From positions 1 to 56,269 of the forward strand of contig CANFJF010000017.1 in assembly GCA_947447355.1 (NCBI GenBank): a DNA stretch of 56,269 nucleotides, written 5' to 3'. Position 1 is the stretch's first letter. Each line of letters opens with the position of its first letter. Source of the DNA: Comamonadaceae bacterium. GTDB taxonomy: Bacteria > Pseudomonadota > Gammaproteobacteria > Burkholderiales > Burkholderiaceae_C. This document shows, piece by piece, positions 46,858-56,035 of this stretch. The position numbers and the translations under genes were made by a program. The notes beneath the pieces were generated by a model. It worked only from the letters and a program-made list of their open reading frames with translations. It was not told the origin of the DNA and did not search any database.

Positions 46858-47403
46858 ATGCTTCGCATCCCTGAATGGACTCCTGCCCTTAAACCGCAAC
46901 CCCAAGACCTCGTTGACGCCATCTTGAAGCGTCGCGGTGGCACGATGATCAATCTGGACAAAGCCTTGCTGTGGAGCGAGCCCCTCGCCCGCGCGTGGAA
47001 TGTCTACCTCGGCACGGTTCGCTCCGGTCTGCCCACCAGCCGCAAGCTGCGCGAACTTGGCATCTGCACCGTCGCGTTATTGACCGGTGCCTCCTATGAA
47101 TACAAGCACCATGCGCCTGACTTTTTGACCGCCGGCGGCAACCAAGCCGAACTCGATGCGTTGAATGAATTGGTGAAAAAAGATGCCCGCTTGAGCGCGA
47201 CGCATCCAGCATTGGGCACGGTCGAGCAGCTGGTGATTCAGTACGCCGCGCAGATGACGCTCGACGTGAAAGTCAGCGATGCGCTGTTTGCCAGCTTGCG
47301 CGAGCACTTTGACACCACCGAGCTGGTCGAGCTGACCAGCGCGATTGCGACCTACAACATGGTCGCCAGGTTCCTAGTGGCCTTGGGCGTGACCCCCGAA
47401 TAA
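46858..47403 (+). CDS. Carboxymuconolactone decarboxylase (CMD)-like protein
   Basis: A 181-residue protein resembling the CMD/AhpD-like helical family: ALLWSEPLARAWNVYLGTVRSGLPTSRKLRELGICTVALLTGASYEYKHHAPDFLTAGG. The E-x-x-H element (YEYKHH) in place of the AhpD CxxC places it in the non-peroxidase branch. Function unknown; CMD proteins act in aromatic-acid degradation or as small-molecule hydrolases. It is divergent from dapF and convergent with a Bug receptor gene (ten bases), so co-function with the latter is not implied by transcription. Confidence 0.78.
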   Translation: MLRIPEWTPALKPQPQDLVDAILKRRGGTMINLDKALLWSEPLARAWNVYLGTVRSGLPTSRKLRELGICTVALLTGASYEYKHHAPDFLTAGGNQAELDALNELVKKDARLSATHPALGTVEQLVIQYAAQMTLDVKVSDALFASLREHFDTTELVELTSAIATYNMVARFLVALGVTPE

Positions 47404-47413
47404 AGGCGGACGC

Positions 47414-48418
47414 TCAGTCCGTCTTGATATCGTTGTCCTTCACCACCTTGGCCCAAACATCGATCTGTTTGTTGATGAAGGTGGCGGCTGCCTCAGGCGT
47501 GCTGCCGACGATGTTGATGCCTTGAGCGCCAAGTTTTTTAGCGATCTCCGGATTCTTCAGCGCTTTGGCAACTTCTTCGTTCATGCGCTTGATGATCGCT
47601 GGCGGCGTTTTGGCGGGAGCCAAAATGGCCCACCAAGCAGGCGCATCAAAGCCGACAAAACCGCTTTCAGCCAAGGTCGGCACATTGGGCAACTCAGGCG
47701 AACGCTTGCTGGTGGTGACGACCAGCGGGCGCATACGGCCACTGTCGATGTGCGGCTTAACGACGAACACCGAGCCAATCGCAAGCGGCACATGACCGGC
47801 CACGGCATCGCTCATCAACGGGCCGCCGCCTTTGTAGGGCACGTGCTGCCAGTCGATGTTGCCGCTCTTGCTGAGCAAGGACATGGCCAAGTGGCCCAAA
47901 CTGCCCGAACCAATGCTGCCGTAGCTGACATTTTTCTTGGCCTTGGCTGCGGCCACCACGTCAGCGAAGGTTTTGTACTCTGAACCCACGTGGGTCGCCA
48001 GCACCATGGCCGATGTGCCAATCAAGATCACCGGCGGCAGGTCTTTTCTCGTGTCAAATGGCAAGCCAGCGATCAAGCTGGGGTTGACGGCATGCGTGTC
48101 GAAAACAACGGCAAAGGTATAGCCATCCGCCGGCGCTGCGGCCACAGCGGCCGCACCAATGGAGCCCGAGGCGCCGCCACGGTTGTCCACAATGACGGTT
48201 TGGCCAAGTTGCTGCGCCAATGGCTGCGACAAAATGCGCGCCACCTGGTCGACCGAGCCACCGGGCGGAAACACCGCGACCAGCTTGATCGGCTGCTTGC
48301 TGGGCCATGCGCCCGGGGCTGTGGCGGTCTGGGCATAGGCGCTCACACTGCTGAGGCACATCAGCGCAGCCAAAATTGGGGACACTTTGTGCAGCCATTT
48401 TGTCGTCGTTGTCATCAT
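47414..48418 (-). CDS. Bug/TctC-family periplasmic substrate-binding protein (second copy)
   Basis: About 334 residues from ATG 48418 (AGGAT eight bases upstream). Signal peptide about 1-30 (VSPILAALMCLSSVSAYAQ), then the TTT receptor signature WPSKQPIKLVAVFPPGGSVDQVARIL and VIVDNRGGASGSIGAAAVA. No TctAB membrane genes nearby. It is a paralogue, not a duplicate, of the protein encoded at 12123. Ligand unknown. Confidence 0.87.
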   Translation of the reverse strand: MMTTTTKWLHKVSPILAALMCLSSVSAYAQTATAPGAWPSKQPIKLVAVFPPGGSVDQVARILSQPLAQQLGQTVIVDNRGGASGSIGAAAVAAAPADGYTFAVVFDTHAVNPSLIAGLPFDTRKDLPPVILIGTSAMVLATHVGSEYKTFADVVAAAKAKKNVSYGSIGSGSLGHLAMSLLSKSGNIDWQHVPYKGGGPLMSDAVAGHVPLAIGSVFVVKPHIDSGRMRPLVVTTSKRSPELPNVPTLAESGFVGFDAPAWWAILAPAKTPPAIIKRMNEEVAKALKNPEIAKKLGAQGINIVGSTPEAAATFINKQIDVWAKVVKDNDIKTD

Positions 48419-48550
48419 GAATTTATCCTGTAGGTTGATATCCAAAGTATGACCAACGTCGTAACCTCGCGCCATTAAGGAAAGTACTTAGCATTTTTGT
48501 CAACGACTGCAGCCAACTGCACGCGGTCATTTCGCGGGCAAAATAACACC

Positions 48551-50215
48551 ATGGTCCGCGACTCCCAACTCCTTTATCCGCAGCGAGAAGCTGCGCCCAT
48601 CCGCCCTGCCGCCACCGTGCTGTTACTGCGCGACACGCCTGACGGCCTCGAAGTTCTGATGACGCGGCGTTCAGCCACGGCCAGCTTTGCCCCTGGCGCC
48701 TATGTCTTTCCCGGCGGCGGCATCGACACCGCCGATGCACTCGCCCATGACCAGTCGACACGGCGTCACACCCAAAGCGATCTGCACCTGACGCAAGCCA
48801 TTGCCGCCATCCGCGAAAGCTTTGAAGAGCTCGGCGTCTTGCTGGCGCGCCATGCCGATGGACGCCACCCGGACACCGCCGACATCGCCACATTGGATCG
48901 CAGTGCGCCGTTTGCAGAACAATGCGCTGCGCGCCAGTTGCAACTGGCGGGCAGCGAGGTATTTGTGTTGGCCCACTGGATCACCGATCGGGATTTGCCG
49001 CGCCGCTTTGACGTGCCTTTTCTGGTCGCACGCATGCCGCACGGCCAAACGCCGCTGGCGGATGAAGCCGAGCAGTTTGAACCCAGCTGGGTGCGCCCCG
49101 CCGATGCGCTGGCGCGGCATGCAGAAGGCCACTTTTTCATGGTTTTCCCGACTCTGCGCACTTTAGAACGGCTGCAGCATTTCACCGATGTCGAGACCGT
49201 TCTTGAGACCTGCGCCGCCACGGACGAACCCCTCTGGACCTCGTGCCCACGCGCCGGATTTCTGGCCGGCAAAGAGGCACGCTACATGGAACACGAATCT
49301 GCTTATGGCGAGTTAGCGCTGACCAGCCCAGACGGCCAAATCGTCCACAGCTTGGACTGGCAAACCGCGCAGCCGGTGCCGCTGCTCAAAAACCTGATGC
49401 GCTTGACCGCGCCGAATCCGGGTGTGATGACCGGCCCAGGTACCAACAGTTATCTGGTCGGTGACGTCAACACCGGCTACATCGCCATCGATCCCGGCCC
49501 GGCCGATGCAGACCACTTGGCGCGCATGTACGCCGCGGCAGGCGGTGACATCCGCATGATTGTCTGCACCCATTCGCACCCGGACCATTCACCCGGCGCC
49601 CAGCCGCTGCAAGCATTGTGCGAAGCCGGCGGTCAATCCAGGCCGCCGATCCTCGGTCTGCCTTCATTACCGACAGCACGCGCTGACAGCGCCTTCACAC
49701 CCGATCGAGCGCTGGCAAACCATGAACTGCTCAGACTCATAGCGTTGGGGCCAGAGGGGGAAACGTCGCACACCCTGAAGGTCTTGCACACGCCGGGCCA
49801 CGCCGCCAACCACCTGTGCTTGGTATTGCTTGAAGACGGCTTGTTATTCAGTGGTGACCACATCCTCAACGGCAGCACCACCATCGTCAATCCGCCCGAT
49901 GGCAACATGAATGCTTACCTCGATTCACTAGACCTGCTCAGCGCCGCCTGCGATGCGCACGACATCGAATTCATCTTGCCGGCCCACGGCCATGTGCTGG
50001 GTCAGGCCAAAATTGCCATCGCCCAGCTCAAAGCCCATCGACTCAAGCGCGAAGCCAAAGTCCTCGCCGTGATGCAGGCCAATCCGACCGGCACGCTTGA
50101 CGACTGGGTGCCGCTGGCCTACGACGACGTGCACGAGCGCGTCTGGCCGATCGCCAAACGCTCGCTGCTGGCCCATGTGGAGCGCATTCAGTCGCTGCCA
50201 TTGACCAACGACTGA
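48551..50215 (+). CDS. NUDIX hydrolase-metallo-beta-lactamase fusion
   Basis: A 554-residue two-domain protein. Residues about 15-230 are a NUDIX domain: PAATVLLLRDTPDGLEVLMTRRS, GAYVFPGGGID and the AIAAIRESFEELGVLL Nudix helix (RExxEE-like). Residues about 270-550 are a metallo-beta-lactamase-fold hydrolase: MTGPGTNSYLVG, CTHSHPDHSPGAQPL (the HxHxDH zinc motif), HTPGHAANHLCL and LPAHGH, close to LACTB2-type nucleases. The start at 48551 is chosen as the first ATG ahead of the NUDIX fold. A nucleotide- or CoA-derivative housecleaning role is likely but the substrate is unknown. Its stop overlaps the next start (TGATG). Confidence 0.85.
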   Translation: MVRDSQLLYPQREAAPIRPAATVLLLRDTPDGLEVLMTRRSATASFAPGAYVFPGGGIDTADALAHDQSTRRHTQSDLHLTQAIAAIRESFEELGVLLARHADGRHPDTADIATLDRSAPFAEQCAARQLQLAGSEVFVLAHWITDRDLPRRFDVPFLVARMPHGQTPLADEAEQFEPSWVRPADALARHAEGHFFMVFPTLRTLERLQHFTDVETVLETCAATDEPLWTSCPRAGFLAGKEARYMEHESAYGELALTSPDGQIVHSLDWQTAQPVPLLKNLMRLTAPNPGVMTGPGTNSYLVGDVNTGYIAIDPGPADADHLARMYAAAGGDIRMIVCTHSHPDHSPGAQPLQALCEAGGQSRPPILGLPSLPTARADSAFTPDRALANHELLRLIALGPEGETSHTLKVLHTPGHAANHLCLVLLEDGLLFSGDHILNGSTTIVNPPDGNMNAYLDSLDLLSAACDAHDIEFILPAHGHVLGQAKIAIAQLKAHRLKREAKVLAVMQANPTGTLDDWVPLAYDDVHERVWPIAKRSLLAHVERIQSLPLTND

Positions 50216-50742
50216 TGACGCCACTCTCGCCACATAAACAGCACAAGCCGCATCCGGATGCGCGGCGCCGCGCCCTGCACGCCATTGCGCTGTTCGAAGC
50301 ATTCAAAGGCTTAGCTGCTTTAGCCGCCAGCATCGGCCTACTGGAGTTGCTGCAGCATGATGTGCACCATTTGGCCATGGCATTGCTGTGGCGCTTTCAC
50401 CTCGATCCGCAAACGCATTACCCCGAACTCTTGCTGCATTACGCAGACCTATTGGTGGGCCTTAACCTGCGGACGATGGCCCCGTTGGCAGCGGCTTACA
50501 TCACCGTGCGCCTGCTCGAAGCGTATGGCTTGTGGAAAGAAAAATTATGGGGTGAATGGCTGGCCGCCTTGTCGGGCGCACTCTACATTCCATTCGAAGT
50601 CGCGCACCTGATGCACAGCACCACGCTGGTCAACGCCGGGGTGCTGCTGGCCAATGTGTTGATGGTGGGCTTCCTGGGCTTTCAGCTCTGGCGCCGGCTG
50701 CGGCCGAAGCTCTCAGCCGAAGCTGAAAGTCAATCGAATTAG
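50215..50742 (+). CDS. DUF2127 membrane protein
   Basis: A 175-residue protein with four hydrophobic segments: about 24-46 (ALHAIALFEAFKGLAALAASIGLLELL), 78-105, 120-138 and 141-160 (NAGVLLANVLMVGFLGFQLW). The pattern RRRALHAIALFEAFKG with LYIPFEVAHL is that of DUF2127. Function unknown. Coupled to the NUDIX-lactamase gene by a one-base overlap. It ends one base before the 3' end of rnpB, which comes from the other strand. Confidence 0.8.
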   Translation: MTPLSPHKQHKPHPDARRRALHAIALFEAFKGLAALAASIGLLELLQHDVHHLAMALLWRFHLDPQTHYPELLLHYADLLVGLNLRTMAPLAAAYITVRLLEAYGLWKEKLWGEWLAALSGALYIPFEVAHLMHSTTLVNAGVLLANVLMVGFLGFQLWRRLRPKLSAEAESQSN

Positions 50743-50743
50743 T

Positions 50744-51128
50744 GTGAAGCTCGCCGATAAGCCGGATTTTGTGCGCCGTGCCAACTTGCCGAAACAAGCT
50801 GACACGTGTGACCGTCATTAATCTGGGCCGGGGGTCACCCCACCGGCTCAATGCTACCTACCCGCCAGCACAACTTGCGGAACCACAAGTCAAGACAATG
50901 GCGGCGAACCGCCACCGCTTGGGCTGGCCTACTTGGTATTGCTGCGCGTAGAGATTGCCCGTTTCACCCGGCTTGATGGGTTGCCCCAACAAGCCGACTC
51001 GTCTCTGTTGCTCTGATCCTCACCTCACGGTGGAGAGGTATTACCTCCTACGCTGTCCTGTGCAGTCCGGACGTTCCTCCAGTGCCAGGTTTCCCATATG
51101 GCACCAGCGACGGTCTGGCGTGCTTCAC
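50744..51128 (-). ncRNA. rnpB: RNase P RNA (M1 RNA), bacterial type A
   Basis: Catalytic RNA that matures tRNA 5' ends. On the minus strand the ends GTGAAGC (51128) and GCTTCAC (50744) form the P1 stem. The conserved elements are in order: GAGGAACGTCCGGACTGCACA near 51085-51060, the CAGAGCAACAGAGA region (about 51017-51004), GTGAAACGGGCAA, and at the 3' side GATTAATGACGGTCA (about 50823-50809) and AAAATCCGGCTTATCGGC (about 50771-50754). Length about 385 nucleotides is normal for type A. It runs tail-to-tail with the DUF2127 gene. End positions are exact only to a few bases. Confidence 0.95.
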
Positions 51129-51135
51129 GCTGAGT

Positions 51136-51141
51136 ATTATC
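51136..51141 (-). promoter_or_regulatory. -10 element of rnpB
   Basis: GATAAT (51141-51136) lies seven bases before the predicted RNA 5' end at 51128. A clear -35 is not visible at 16-18 bases upstream. Confidence 0.5.
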
Positions 51142-51233
51142 AGCGCAGACTGAGCACTTCGCAGCACGCATTCAGACCAGCGATTAAAATTCTGCGCTTG
51201 ATCCGAAAAACGGATCCACAGAAAGACACGGAC

Positions 51234-52916
51234 ATGCTGCGATTGACAGAGCTCAAACTCCCGCTGGACCACGCCGACGACGCCCTGCCAGCGCTCATCA
51301 TCAAGACGCTGGGCATCACGCCTACCGAGCTGATCAGCCACCACATCCACAAACGCAGCTACGACGCGCGCAAGCGCCATCTGCTGCTGGTGTACATCGC
51401 CAACGTCGAGCTCAGCAGCCCCGCGCTCGAAGAAAAGTTGCTGGCGCAGTTCGCCGGGCACCCGCACATCAGCCGCGCACCCGACCTGCGCTATCACCCG
51501 CCGACACACGCGGAGCAAGCACCGGCGATCCGTCCGGTCGTCATCGGCTTTGGGCCTTGCGGCATTTTTGCCGCGTTGCTGCTGGCGCAAATGGGTTTCA
51601 AGCCGATCGTGCTGGAGCGCGGCAAGAAAGTCCGTGAACGCACCCAAGACACCTGGGGGCTGTGGCGCAAAAATGTGCTGCATCCGGAGTCGAATGTGCA
51701 ATTTGGCGAAGGCGGCGCCGGCACCTTTTCAGACGGCAAGCTCTGGAGCCAGATCAAAGACCCGCGCCATCTGGGCCGCAAGGTCATGCTGGAGTTCGTC
51801 AAAGCCGGTGCTCCAGAAGAAATTTTGCTGGTCAGCAAACCGCACATCGGCACCTTCAAGCTGGTCAAGGTGGTCGAGCACATGCGCGAGCAGATCGAGG
51901 CCATGGGCGGCGAGATTCGCTTTCAGCAGCGCGTCAGCGACGTCGAGATCGAAGACGGCCCGAACGGCAAACACATTCGCGGTCTGACAGTCGAAAACTT
52001 GGCCGATGGCAGTCGCTACGACTTGCGCGCCGACCATGTGGTGTTGGCGCCGGGCCACAGCGCCCGCGACACCTTTGCCATGCTGCACGAGCGCGGTATT
52101 TTCATGGAAGCCAAACCGTTTTCGGTGGGCTTTCGCATCGAGCATCCGCAGGGTCTGATTGACCGCGCGCGCTTGGGCCAGCACGCCGGCCATCCGCTGC
52201 TGGGCGCGGCTGACTACAAGCTGGTGCACCACGCCGCCAATGGCCGCTCGGTCTATAGTTTTTGCATGTGCCCGGGCGGTACGGTGGTGGCCGCCACGTC
52301 CGAAATCGGCCGCGTGGTGACCAACGGCATGAGCCAGTACTCTCGCAACGAGCGCAACGCGAACGCCGGCATCGTGGTCGGTATTGCACCGCCGGATTTC
52401 GTTGCGGGCACAGCGCCCGGGGCAGCCGTGCATCCGCTGGCGGGCATTGCTTTTCAAAGGCAACTGGAGTCCACTGCGTACACCTTGGGCGGCAGCACGT
52501 ACGAAGCACCGGGCCAGTTGGTCGGTGACTTTTTGGCGGCCCGGCCATCAACGTCGCTGGGCAGCGTCGAGCCGTCGTACAAGCCTGGCGTGCACCTGAC
52601 CGATTTGGCCAGCGCCCTGCCCGACTACGCCATCACAGCGATGCGCGAAGCCTTGCCGGTGTTCGGCAAGAAGATCAAAGGCTTTGACATGCACGACGCG
52701 GTGCTGACCGGCGTCGAGACGCGGACGTCATCGCCGCTGCGCATCACACGGGGTGATGATTTTCAGAGCCTGAACGTCAAGGGGCTCTACCCGGCAGGTG
52801 AAGGCGCGAGTTATGCGGGTGGCATTTTGTCAGCGGGGGTAGATGGGATTGAAGTGGCTGAAGCTGTGGCTTTGAGTTTGGTACCGTCGTTGCGAGTGAA
52901 ATGCGGCAACCCATGA
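51234..52916 (+). CDS. NAD(P)/FAD-dependent oxidoreductase (FAD-dependent protein C-like)
   Basis: A 560-residue protein from ATG 51234. An N-terminal domain of about 90 residues (MLRLTELKLPLDHADDA; HKRSYDARKRHLLLVYI) precedes the FAD-binding Rossmann motif VVIGFGPCGIFAALLLAQMGFKPIVLERG, then QFGEGGAGTFSDGKL and a C-terminal HDAVLTGVETRTSSPLRI and LYPAGEGASYAGGILSAGVDGIEVA. This layout is that of a widespread uncharacterised family of oxidoreductases. A longer frame upstream runs through rnpB and is not used. The last ten or so residues (PSLRVKCGNP) and the stop are encoded by a dispersed repeat, an added tail rather than native sequence. Confidence 0.85.
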   Translation: MLRLTELKLPLDHADDALPALIIKTLGITPTELISHHIHKRSYDARKRHLLLVYIANVELSSPALEEKLLAQFAGHPHISRAPDLRYHPPTHAEQAPAIRPVVIGFGPCGIFAALLLAQMGFKPIVLERGKKVRERTQDTWGLWRKNVLHPESNVQFGEGGAGTFSDGKLWSQIKDPRHLGRKVMLEFVKAGAPEEILLVSKPHIGTFKLVKVVEHMREQIEAMGGEIRFQQRVSDVEIEDGPNGKHIRGLTVENLADGSRYDLRADHVVLAPGHSARDTFAMLHERGIFMEAKPFSVGFRIEHPQGLIDRARLGQHAGHPLLGAADYKLVHHAANGRSVYSFCMCPGGTVVAATSEIGRVVTNGMSQYSRNERNANAGIVVGIAPPDFVAGTAPGAAVHPLAGIAFQRQLESTAYTLGGSTYEAPGQLVGDFLAARPSTSLGSVEPSYKPGVHLTDLASALPDYAITAMREALPVFGKKIKGFDMHDAVLTGVETRTSSPLRITRGDDFQSLNVKGLYPAGEGASYAGGILSAGVDGIEVAEAVALSLVPSLRVKCGNP

Positions 52917-53092
52917 CTCCGGGTTCGGGCTCCTGGACTGCCGCGCTACGCTCGCAGTGACGGAAATGGCTTCGTCGCGAATATCCCTGTACGTCGTTGC
53001 GAGCATTCCTGCCCGTCGTTGCGAGTGAAACGCGGCAACCCATGACTCCGGGTTCGGGCTCCTGGACTGCCGCGCTGCGCTCGCAGTGACGG
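52884..53092. repeat. Two copies of an 80-bp palindromic dispersed repeat
   Basis: Copies at 52884-52963 and 53013-53092 are nearly identical; each begins CCGTCGTTGCGAGTGAAA and ends CTCGCAGTGACGG, so the termini are inverted. A partial third start (CGTCGTTGCGAGC) is at about 52992. The first copy overlaps the end of the FAD oxidoreductase gene and the second ends five bases before the htpX stop. Its core is shared with the repeats near 39659. Confidence 0.9.
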
Positions 53093-53096
53093 AAGC

Positions 53097-53981
53097 TCAG
53101 ACCTGACCAGGCTGCGCATTCTGCAGCGCGGCAATGCGCTCTTCAATCGGTGGGTGCGAACTGAACAACTTGCCGACACCACCGGCAATGCCGAACGACT
53201 GCACAGACTTCGGCAACTCACCCGGCACCATGCCGCCCAAACGAGCCAACGCATTGATCATCGGTTGCTTGCGACCCAGCAACTCAGCCGAACCCGCATC
53301 AGCGCGAAACTCACGGTGACGTGAGAACCAAGCCACCACAATCGCTGCGGCAAAACCGAGCACGATGTCCAGCACGATGGTGCTGATGTAGTAGCCCATA
53401 CCGGGGCCGGAATTGTTGTCACTGCCCTTGCGCAAAAAGCTGTCGACCGCGTAGCCAATCACCCGGCTCAAGAACACCACGAAGGTGTTCATCACGCCTT
53501 GAATAAGGGCCATGGTGACCATGTCGCCGTTCGCAATGTGGGCGATTTCATGACCGATGACGGCTTCGATTTCTTCCCGCGTCATGCCTTGCAGCAAACC
53601 GGTTGAGACGGCCACCAAGGCAGAATTTTTGAACGCGCCTGTGGCAAAGGCATTGGGCTCACCGTCAAAAATACCGACTTCAGGCATGCCGATACCCGCG
53701 CGGTCTGACAAGCGGCGAACCGTCTCATAAATCCAAGCTTCGTCGGCGTTTTGAGGTTCTTTGATAAGGCGAACACCAGCGCTCCATTTGGCGACAGGCT
53801 TGCTGATCAACAGCGAAATAATGGCACCACCAAAACCGATGACCAAGGCAAAGCCGAGCAGCATTTTGAGGTCAAGCCCGTTCGGTGTCAGGTAACGGTT
53901 GACGCCCAGCAGGTTGGCCACAATGCCCAGAACCACCACCACCGCGAGGTTGGTCATGACAAACAAAAAGATGCGCTTCAT
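53097..53981 (-). CDS. htpX: Membrane zinc protease HtpX
   Basis: Inner-membrane quality-control metalloprotease (M48). 294 residues from ATG 53981 (GGAG 11 bases upstream): membrane spans at about 4-24 and 38-59, zinc motif [11 protein letters not shown] (H144, E145, H148), two further spans (about 155-215) and the C-terminal [19 protein letters not shown] four codons upstream is possible but too near the ribosome site. Preceded by pyrC-DUF3025 on the same strand. Confidence 0.95.
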   Translation of the reverse strand: MKRIFLFVMTNLAVVVVLGIVANLLGVNRYLTPNGLDLKMLLGFALVIGFGGAIISLLISKPVAKWSAGVRLIKEPQNADEAWIYETVRRLSDRAGIGMPEVGIFDGEPNAFATGAFKNSALVAVSTGLLQGMTREEIEAVIGHEIAHIANGDMVTMALIQGVMNTFVVFLSRVIGYAVDSFLRKGSDNNSGPGMGYYISTIVLDIVLGFAAAIVVAWFSRHREFRADAGSAELLGRKQPMINALARLGGMVPGELPKSVQSFGIAGGVGKLFSSHPPIEERIAALQNAQPGQV

Positions 53982-54023
53982 ATCAGTGTTCACTCCGGAA
54001 AGTGTCGTTATAAATTACTAAAT

Positions 54024-54043
54024 CAACCCACAAGGTGGGGTTG
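54024..54043 (-). terminator. Possible terminator behind the pyrC-DUF3025 pair
   Basis: CAACCCAC (54024-54031) and GTGGGGTTG (54035-54043) pair with one bulge and a 3-base loop. On the minus strand the stem is followed by an AT-rich but broken T tract (ATTTAGTAATTT). It lies 25 bases behind the DUF3025 stop and 43 bases ahead of htpX. Confidence 0.5.
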
Positions 54044-54067
54044 CCATATGCCAAATCAAGTAGCCCG

Positions 54068-54904
54068 TCAGCGTTTCGCTGTCCGGAAAATATCTGAGTC
54101 ATCATAAAAGGAAAAGTTCTCGTTATCGCTCCACCAGCCCGGCACACCCAGCACCTGCAAGGGGGCAAATGGCTTGCCCGCCAACTTGGCAGCGCTGAGA
54201 TCGCTGGCTACCCAGCGGTCTAGGCTGCCCGGGCTTTCTAGCGCGCATGATCCTGATATATCTGACATGTCTGGCATGCCCAGGTAAACATGCGCTGTGA
54301 TCGGCTTGCGCGGGTTGGCTAATTTTTCCAGCAAGGCATGGCCAAACAAAACCAGCCGGGCTTCGCGCCACAGCGGCCGCAGTTCAATGAAAAGTCGCTG
54401 CCACTGTCGCGCCAGTAAGGCGTCCCACAGGGGCTGCGGGGCCATCAGCAAAGCGGCATTTTCGTCAAACACGGTCAGCGCATCGCGCACTGGGCCGCGT
54501 GTCGGCAGCACGCCACCTGCGGCAATTTGCGTGGCTTGAAGTGCATTCAGCCGGCGCTTGGTGTGCGGAAACTGCAACCAGCACAGACCGTTGAACAGGT
54601 CGTGCAGGTTTTCCCGCGTCGGTACTTGGCGGGTCTCAAAAATGAACTGCTCGTAGGCTTGGCCAGCTGGCAACTCGGATTGATCGACAAAACGGACGGG
54701 CGCTCGCAACAGAGTGTCTTCAAATGCCCCGCCTTGCGTGTTCAACGCATTCAGCGCACCGGCGACAGACTGACCGTCTTCCAGCTGCGCGATCAAGCCA
54801 GCGGCATCAGCTCGCCAGGGGGTCAACCACGGTTGCTGCCAATCCAGTGCAGCCACTGCGGCGGCCAGCGTGGTGACCGTGTTGCCGCCCGCCGGCAGGC
54901 TCAC
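54068..54904 (-). CDS. DUF3025 family protein
   Basis: A 278-residue protein recognised by the [30 protein letters not shown] block, the centre of DUF3025, found in beta- and gammaproteobacteria; function unknown. [18 protein letters not shown] and [12 protein letters not shown] are other family segments. No signal peptide or membrane span. It starts with GTG overlapping the pyrC stop (GTGA), so the two genes are translationally coupled. Confidence 0.82.
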   Translation of the reverse strand: MSLPAGGNTVTTLAAAVAALDWQQPWLTPWRADAAGLIAQLEDGQSVAGALNALNTQGGAFEDTLLRAPVRFVDQSELPAGQAYEQFIFETRQVPTRENLHDLFNGLCWLQFPHTKRRLNALQATQIAAGGVLPTRGPVRDALTVFDENAALLMAPQPLWDALLARQWQRLFIELRPLWREARLVLFGHALLEKLANPRKPITAHVYLGMPDMSDISGSCALESPGSLDRWVASDLSAAKLAGKPFAPLQVLGVPGWWSDNENFSFYDDSDIFRTAKR

Positions 54905-55971
54905 ACCAGTTGCCAGGCCAAGCTTTCACCCGAGCGCAGCGGCTTCAACTCGGCCTCACCAAAGGCAAAGCTGTCGGGTGGCATCCAGCTTTGCTTCTTT
55001 AACGTGATGTGGCCGGTGTTGCGCGGCAATTCATAAAAATCAGGGCCGTTGAAGCTGGCGAAAGCTTCTAGTTTGTCGATCGCGCCAGCGGCGTCAAAAG
55101 CCTCCGCGTACAGCTCCATGGCCGCGTGCGCGGTGTAGCAACCGGCGCAGCCAGTGGCGTGCTCTTTCAGGTGCGCCGGGTGCGGCGCGCTGTCGGTGCC
55201 AAGGAAGAAACGCGGGTTGTCGCTGATAGCCGCTTGCACCAGCGCCAGCCGGTGCGTCTCGCGTTTGAGCACGGGCAGGCAATAGTAGTGCGGCCGAATA
55301 CCGCCAGTGAAAATAGCGTTGCGGTTGTACAGCAAGTGGTGCGCCGTGATGGTGGCTGCCGTGAAACGGTCAGCCTCAGCGACATACTGCGCGGCTTCGC
55401 GGGTGGTGATGTGCTCAAAGACAATTTTCAGTTCCGGAAAATCACGGCGCAGCGGAATCAATTGCTGGTCGATGAACACGGCTTCGCGGTCAAACAGATC
55501 AATCTCGGGGCTGGTGACTTCACCATGCACCAGCAGCAGCAAGCCTTCTTGCTGCATGGCTTCCAGCGTTTTGTACGTCTTGCGCAGGTCGGTCACGCCG
55601 GCGTCGCTGTTGGTGGTGGCGCCCGCCGGATACAGTTTGAGCGCCACCACACCGGCATCTTTGGCGCGCTTGATTTCATCAGGCGGCAAGTTGTCCGTCA
55701 GGTAAAGCGTCATCAGCGGCTCAAACTGCACACCTGCTGGCACCGCCGCCAGAATGCGGCTTTTGTAAGCCAGCGCCAGCGCCGCAGTGGTCACCGGCGG
55801 CCGCAGGTTGGGCATGATGATGGCACGCCCAAACTGAGCCGCCGTGTGCGGCACCACGGTAGTCAGCGCATAGCCGTCGCGAACGTGCAAATGCCAGTCG
55901 TCCGGGCGGGTGATGGTGACGCTGGTCGGGTTGGAAACTGATGCGGGTGCAGTGGAATGGGCTGAATTCAT
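54901..55971 (-). CDS. pyrC: Dihydroorotase PyrC
   Basis: Zinc amidohydrolase closing carbamoyl-aspartate to dihydroorotate in pyrimidine synthesis. From ATG 55971 it has 356 residues, of the E. coli (class II) type: [10 protein letters not shown] (H27, H29), [36 protein letters not shown] (site of the carbamylated Lys), [16 protein letters not shown], and [15 protein letters not shown]. The frame is open further upstream but ATG 55971 starts close to the conserved fold. Confidence 0.95.
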   Translation of the reverse strand: MNSAHSTAPASVSNPTSVTITRPDDWHLHVRDGYALTTVVPHTAAQFGRAIIMPNLRPPVTTAALALAYKSRILAAVPAGVQFEPLMTLYLTDNLPPDEIKRAKDAGVVALKLYPAGATTNSDAGVTDLRKTYKTLEAMQQEGLLLLVHGEVTSPEIDLFDREAVFIDQQLIPLRRDFPELKIVFEHITTREAAQYVAEADRFTAATITAHHLLYNRNAIFTGGIRPHYYCLPVLKRETHRLALVQAAISDNPRFFLGTDSAPHPAHLKEHATGCAGCYTAHAAMELYAEAFDAAGAIDKLEAFASFNGPDFYELPRNTGHITLKKQSWMPPDSFAFGEAELKPLRSGESLAWQLV

Positions 55972-56035
55972 GGGCTGAATTGTCGCACTGGAGGCGCTTT
56001 GGTCTTTCGCTAAACCGAGCACATCGATCAAGCGA

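Noticed and set aside
50955-51233. Upstream extension of the FAD oxidoreductase frame
   Set aside because: Runs through the RNase P RNA gene; the conserved N-terminus begins at 51234.
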